A DNA stretch of 8,358 bases, taken from Eubacteriales Family XIII. Incertae Sedis bacterium. GTDB taxonomy: Bacteria; Bacillota; Clostridia; Peptostreptococcales; Anaerovoracaceae. The translations under genes and the position numbers were made by a program. The stretch spans positions 1 through 8,358 of the forward strand of contig JAITTH010000011.1 in assembly GCA_031287295.1 (NCBI GenBank), written 5' to 3'. The notes under the pieces were generated by a model. The model searched no databases. It was not told where the DNA came from and saw nothing but the letters and a program-made list of their open reading frames with translations. Every line of letters starts with the position of its first letter. The first letter of the stretch is position 1. This document shows, piece by piece, positions 6,381 to 8,358 of the stretch.

Positions 6381-6821
6381 TTAGATTTCCTCTACTCTTC
6401 CACCCGCTGCCTCAATTCGGGTCACGGCACCTTTGCTGAATTTGGTTGCCTTCACAACGAGTTTCTTTTCGAGCTCACCGTTTCCGAGGATTTTTACCCC
6501 GTTCTTCGGTTTGCGAATGAGGCCGCTTTCGATAAGAAGCTCCGGCGTGATTTCTGTATCATTATCAAAGCGGTTCAGCGCTTCGATGTTCACAATTTCA
6601 AATTCCTTGCGCCATTTGTTGTTAAATCCGCGCTTCGGAAGACGTCTGTAAAGTGGCATCTGACCGCCCTCGAAGCCAAGACGTACACCGCCACCGCTTC
6701 TGGAATTTTGACCGTCTTGTCCACGACCTGCTGTCTTACCTTGTCCGGTTGCCGTTCCGCGTCCCTTTCTTTTGGGAGCCTTGGAAGAACCGGGAGGCGC
6801 TTTTAATTCATGTAATTTCAT
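6381..6821 (-). CDS. rplO: 50S ribosomal protein L15
   Basis: L15 is a late-assembling large-subunit protein with a long basic extension threaded into 23S rRNA. The product is 146 residues, the usual length. It begins MKLHELKAPPGSSKAPKRKG, then has the glycine- and arginine-rich tail GKTAGRGQDGQNSRSGGGVR (28-47) and the signature GFEGGQMPLYRRLPKRGF (49-66), followed by a globular C-terminal half. The start at 6821 is chosen because AGGAG lies 9 bases upstream and the protein then starts as the family does; an in-frame ATG at 6869 would add 16 residues of foreign sequence. A 90-base gap follows rpmD; secY begins one base after the stop. Confidence 0.97.
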   Translation of the reverse strand: MKLHELKAPPGSSKAPKRKGRGTATGQGKTAGRGQDGQNSRSGGGVRLGFEGGQMPLYRRLPKRGFNNKWRKEFEIVNIEALNRFDNDTEITPELLIESGLIRKPKNGVKILGNGELEKKLVVKATKFSKGAVTRIEAAGGRVEEI

Positions 6822-6828
6822 CTGTATT

Positions 6829-6836
6829 CTCTCCTC
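6829..6836 (-). promoter_or_regulatory. Ribosome binding site that fixes the rplO start
   Basis: GAGGAGAG on the minus strand, with its AGGAG core at 6831-6835, lies 9 bases before the ATG at 6821. It supports the short L15 form over the frame that opens at 6869, which would read through this site. Confidence 0.8.
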
Positions 6837-6911
6837 TTCTGCTTTCGCCGCTTCAGTGCGGAGCTGCATCCTGCGCGACTCGCTTTTATTGGTTTCGCTT
6901 GCTTGCCGTTC

Positions 6912-7097
6912 TTATTCCGTGACGGTGAGCAGATGCGACACCTTGTTGATTGCACCTCGCGTTACCGGAGAATCAATCAACTCTACGGTTTGATTCATCT
7001 TGCGAAGTCCAAGTGCCTGTACCACTTTCTTCTGTGCCGGAGAAGCACCGATCGGACTTTTGGTCAGGGTAACTTGAATCATTTTATCAGTTGCCAT
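6912..7097 (-). CDS. rpmD: 50S ribosomal protein L30
   Basis: L30 is a small large-subunit protein of the bacterial L30 / eukaryotic L7 fold, present in only some bacterial lineages. The product is 61 residues, typical. The core IQVTLTKSPIG (7-17) is followed by VVQALGLRKMNQTVELIDSP (25-44) and a short hydrophobic end. The ATG at 7097 has GGGAGG about 10 bases upstream; the next ATG (7082) would lie about 25 bases from that site and is less likely. The start overlaps the end of rpsE by 11 bases, suggesting coupled translation. The 90-base gap that follows, before rplO, shows no convincing promoter or terminator. Confidence 0.96.
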   Translation of the reverse strand: MATDKMIQVTLTKSPIGASPAQKKVVQALGLRKMNQTVELIDSPVTRGAINKVSHLLTVTE

Positions 7098-7626
7098 ATC
7101 CGATGTTCCTCCCTTCCGATCCTAAGATTTCTTCAATGCTCTTTCCACGCAACCGACTAATCTGCTCTACCGTCTTTAGCTCTTTCAAGCCTTCGATGGT
7201 GGCGTTTGCCATGTTGCCGGAATTGTTCGATCCGATAGACTTCGCACGAACATCCTTCACGCCCGCAAGTTCAAGCACGGTACGCACGGATGATCCCGCA
7301 ATAACTCCGGTACCTTCGCGACCCGGCATGATAACCACCCTGCCTGCACCAAAGATTCCGAGCACTCTATGCGGTATCGTTGTACCGACGGTCGGTACGT
7401 AGATGAGTTTCTTCTTTGCGTCTTCGATGGCTTTCCGTACTGCCTCGGGAATTTCCCTCGCCTTGCCTAAGCCAACGCCAACGTGTCCATTCTCATCACC
7501 GACAACGACGGTCACAGAAAAGCGCATGTTACGACCGCCTTTAACGGTCTTAGCAACACGTCTGATGTTTACAATGGATTCTTTCAGTTCCAACGCCGAA
7601 GCGTCAATCGTGTTCTTTCGTTGCAT
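7087..7626 (-). CDS. rpsE: 30S ribosomal protein S5
   Basis: S5 lies at the mRNA entry side of the small subunit, where it helps unwind mRNA and maintain decoding accuracy. The product is 179 residues, somewhat longer than the usual 160-170, with the extra residues at both ends. The double-stranded-RNA-binding half holds RRVAKTVKGGRNMRFSVTVV (22-41) and GHVGVGLGKAREIPEAVRKA (47-66); the C-terminal half holds GTTIPHRVLGIFGAGRV (81-97), PGREGTGVIAGSSVRTVLEL (101-120) and KSIGSNNSGNMANATIEGL. The ATG has GGAGG 9 bases upstream, directly after the rplR stop. It begins 15 bases after rplR and overlaps rpmD by 11 bases. Confidence 0.98.
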   Translation of the reverse strand: MQRKNTIDASALELKESIVNIRRVAKTVKGGRNMRFSVTVVVGDENGHVGVGLGKAREIPEAVRKAIEDAKKKLIYVPTVGTTIPHRVLGIFGAGRVVIMPGREGTGVIAGSSVRTVLELAGVKDVRAKSIGSNNSGNMANATIEGLKELKTVEQISRLRGKSIEEILGSEGRNIGYGN

Positions 7627-7641
7627 CCCACATAACCTCCG

Positions 7642-8007
7642 TTAAAACTTCAGACCTGCGCTGCGCGCACCATCGGCCAATTCCTTCACACGTCCGTGAT
7701 AGAGAAATCCGCCTCTGTCAAATGCAACTTCGCAAATGCCTTTTTCAACTGCTCTCTTGCCAATGACTTCGCCGACAAGCTTTGCAGCCTCTTTGTTTCC
7801 GCCATATGCCGCCTGCGCCTTAATCTCTTTATCGAGCGAAGATGCTGCGACCAATGTATGTCCATGAACATCATCAATAATCTGAACAGAAATATTTTTC
7901 AGACTGCGATAGACGCACATTCTTGGTTTTTCCGGAGTTCCGGAAAGGTTATGCCGGACGCGCGCATGACGCACGAGTCTTTTGTCATTTCTGGTATTCT
8001 TTGCCAT
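7642..8007 (-). CDS. rplR: 50S ribosomal protein L18
   Basis: L18 binds 5S rRNA with L5 and brings it to the central protuberance of the large subunit. The product is 121 residues, typical of the family. The basic N-terminus runs into RHARVRHNLSGTPEKPRM (13-30), then YRSLKNISVQIIDD (33-46), and ends with the signature EVAFDRGGFLYHGRVKELAD (93-112) and GARSAGLKF. The ATG at 8007 has AGGAG 6 bases upstream. It begins 14 bases after rplF and ends 15 bases before rpsE, as in the standard spc operon. Confidence 0.98.
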   Translation of the reverse strand: MAKNTRNDKRLVRHARVRHNLSGTPEKPRMCVYRSLKNISVQIIDDVHGHTLVAASSLDKEIKAQAAYGGNKEAAKLVGEVIGKRAVEKGICEVAFDRGGFLYHGRVKELADGARSAGLKF

Positions 8008-8021
8008 GTGTCGCTCCTTTC

Positions 8022-8358
8022 TTATCCCTTTACGCCGGACTTGCCTTCTCTGCGGCGAATTACTTCATCACGATACTTCACACCCTTACCCTTATAGGGC
8101 TCCGGCGGACGCCATCCGCGAATAATCGCTGCATAGTTGCCAACAAGTGCCTTATCGATACCTCTTACGATAATTTCTGTGTTGGTCGGAACTTCCGTTT
8201 GAATCCCGTCCGGATCGGGGAGTTCCACCGGGTGTGAGTAACCGAGATTGAGCGCGAGAACTTTTCCCTTTTTCTCAGCTCGATACCCAACACCATTGAT
8301 GTCGAGGCGCTTTTCGAAACCTTCGGAAACACCTATAACCATGTTGTTGATGAGCGTC
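8022..8358 (-). CDS. rplF: 50S ribosomal protein L6, 5' end outside the window
   Basis: L6 supports the sarcin-ricin loop region where GTPase factors bind the large subunit. The gene continues past the right edge: the open frame extends beyond the internal ATG at 8342 with codons for TLINN, which match the L6 segment before MVIGVSEGFEKRL. About 111 residues are visible, the C-terminal part of a protein that is normally near 178. Visible blocks are GVGYRAEKKGKVLALNLGYS and, near the end, PPEPYKGKGVKYRDEVIRRR followed by EGKSGVKG, the diagnostic C-terminal signature. The stop lies 14 bases before rplR. The ATG at 8342 is internal, not the start. Confidence 0.97.
   Translation of the reverse strand, partial: TLINNMVIGVSEGFEKRLDINGVGYRAEKKGKVLALNLGYSHPVELPDPDGIQTEVPTNTEIIVRGIDKALVGNYAAIIRGWRPPEPYKGKGVKYRDEVIRRREGKSGVKG

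Noticed and set aside
6228..6806. A 192-codon open frame on the plus strand across secY and rplO
   Set aside because: It spans two genuine genes on the opposite strand and shows no domain, start context or promoter of its own.
6822..6869. Longer rplO start at ATG 6869
   Set aside because: The extra 16 residues are not part of the L15 family and the ribosome binding site lies inside them, directing ribosomes to 6821.
1..8358. Mobile elements, CRISPR arrays, tRNA or rRNA genes, toxin-antitoxin or defence genes
   Set aside because: No direct or inverted repeats of note, no recombinase or transposase reading frames and no RNA-gene signatures were seen. The window is nearly filled by housekeeping genes.

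Overview
This window is a conserved bacterial ribosomal-protein locus read entirely on the minus strand: the distal spc operon running into the alpha operon. In transcription order (right to left) it holds rplF (5' end cut by the window edge), rplR, rpsE, rpmD, rplO, secY, adk, map, infA, rpmJ, rpsM, rpsK, rpsD, rpoA and rplQ. A rho-independent terminator follows, and then the first 31 codons of an unrelated gene that runs off the left edge. Fourteen genes are complete and two are partial. No rRNA, tRNA, CRISPR, insertion sequence, phage gene or other mobile element was seen, and no gap between genes exceeds about 140 bases.

The source looks like a low-to-mid GC member of the Bacillota, probably Clostridia-like. 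Strong AGGAGG-type ribosome binding sites precede almost every gene. SecY, L15, S5 and the RNA polymerase alpha subunit read as Bacillota-type sequences. rpsD lies inside the alpha operon between rpsK and rpoA, as in many Clostridia, rather than elsewhere as in Bacillus. I cannot name a genus from sequence alone.

Layout: positions 8358-6381 encode large- and small-subunit ribosomal proteins (L6, L18, S5, L30, L15). Positions 6379-3439 hold the tightly packed secY-adk-map-infA block: translocon, adenylate kinase, methionine aminopeptidase and initiation factor 1, joined by overlaps of 1 and 4 bases or gaps of 1 and 3 bases. Positions 3438-3309 are an AT-rich gap with a good promoter candidate in front of rpmJ. 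Positions 3308-231 encode L36, S13, S11, S4, RNA polymerase alpha and L17. Positions 230-94 hold the terminator and a possible new promoter, and positions 93-1 begin a gene that resembles a Nudix (CoA pyrophosphatase-like) hydrolase.

Together the genes supply ribosome parts, transcription and translation initiation factors, membrane insertion, N-terminal methionine removal and nucleotide balance, so co-transcription coordinates growth-linked functions. I found no new biological system here. The points worth a second look are modest: the internal promoter before rpmJ, the leader before rpsM, the TTG-started gene after the terminator, and small departures from the usual gene order.
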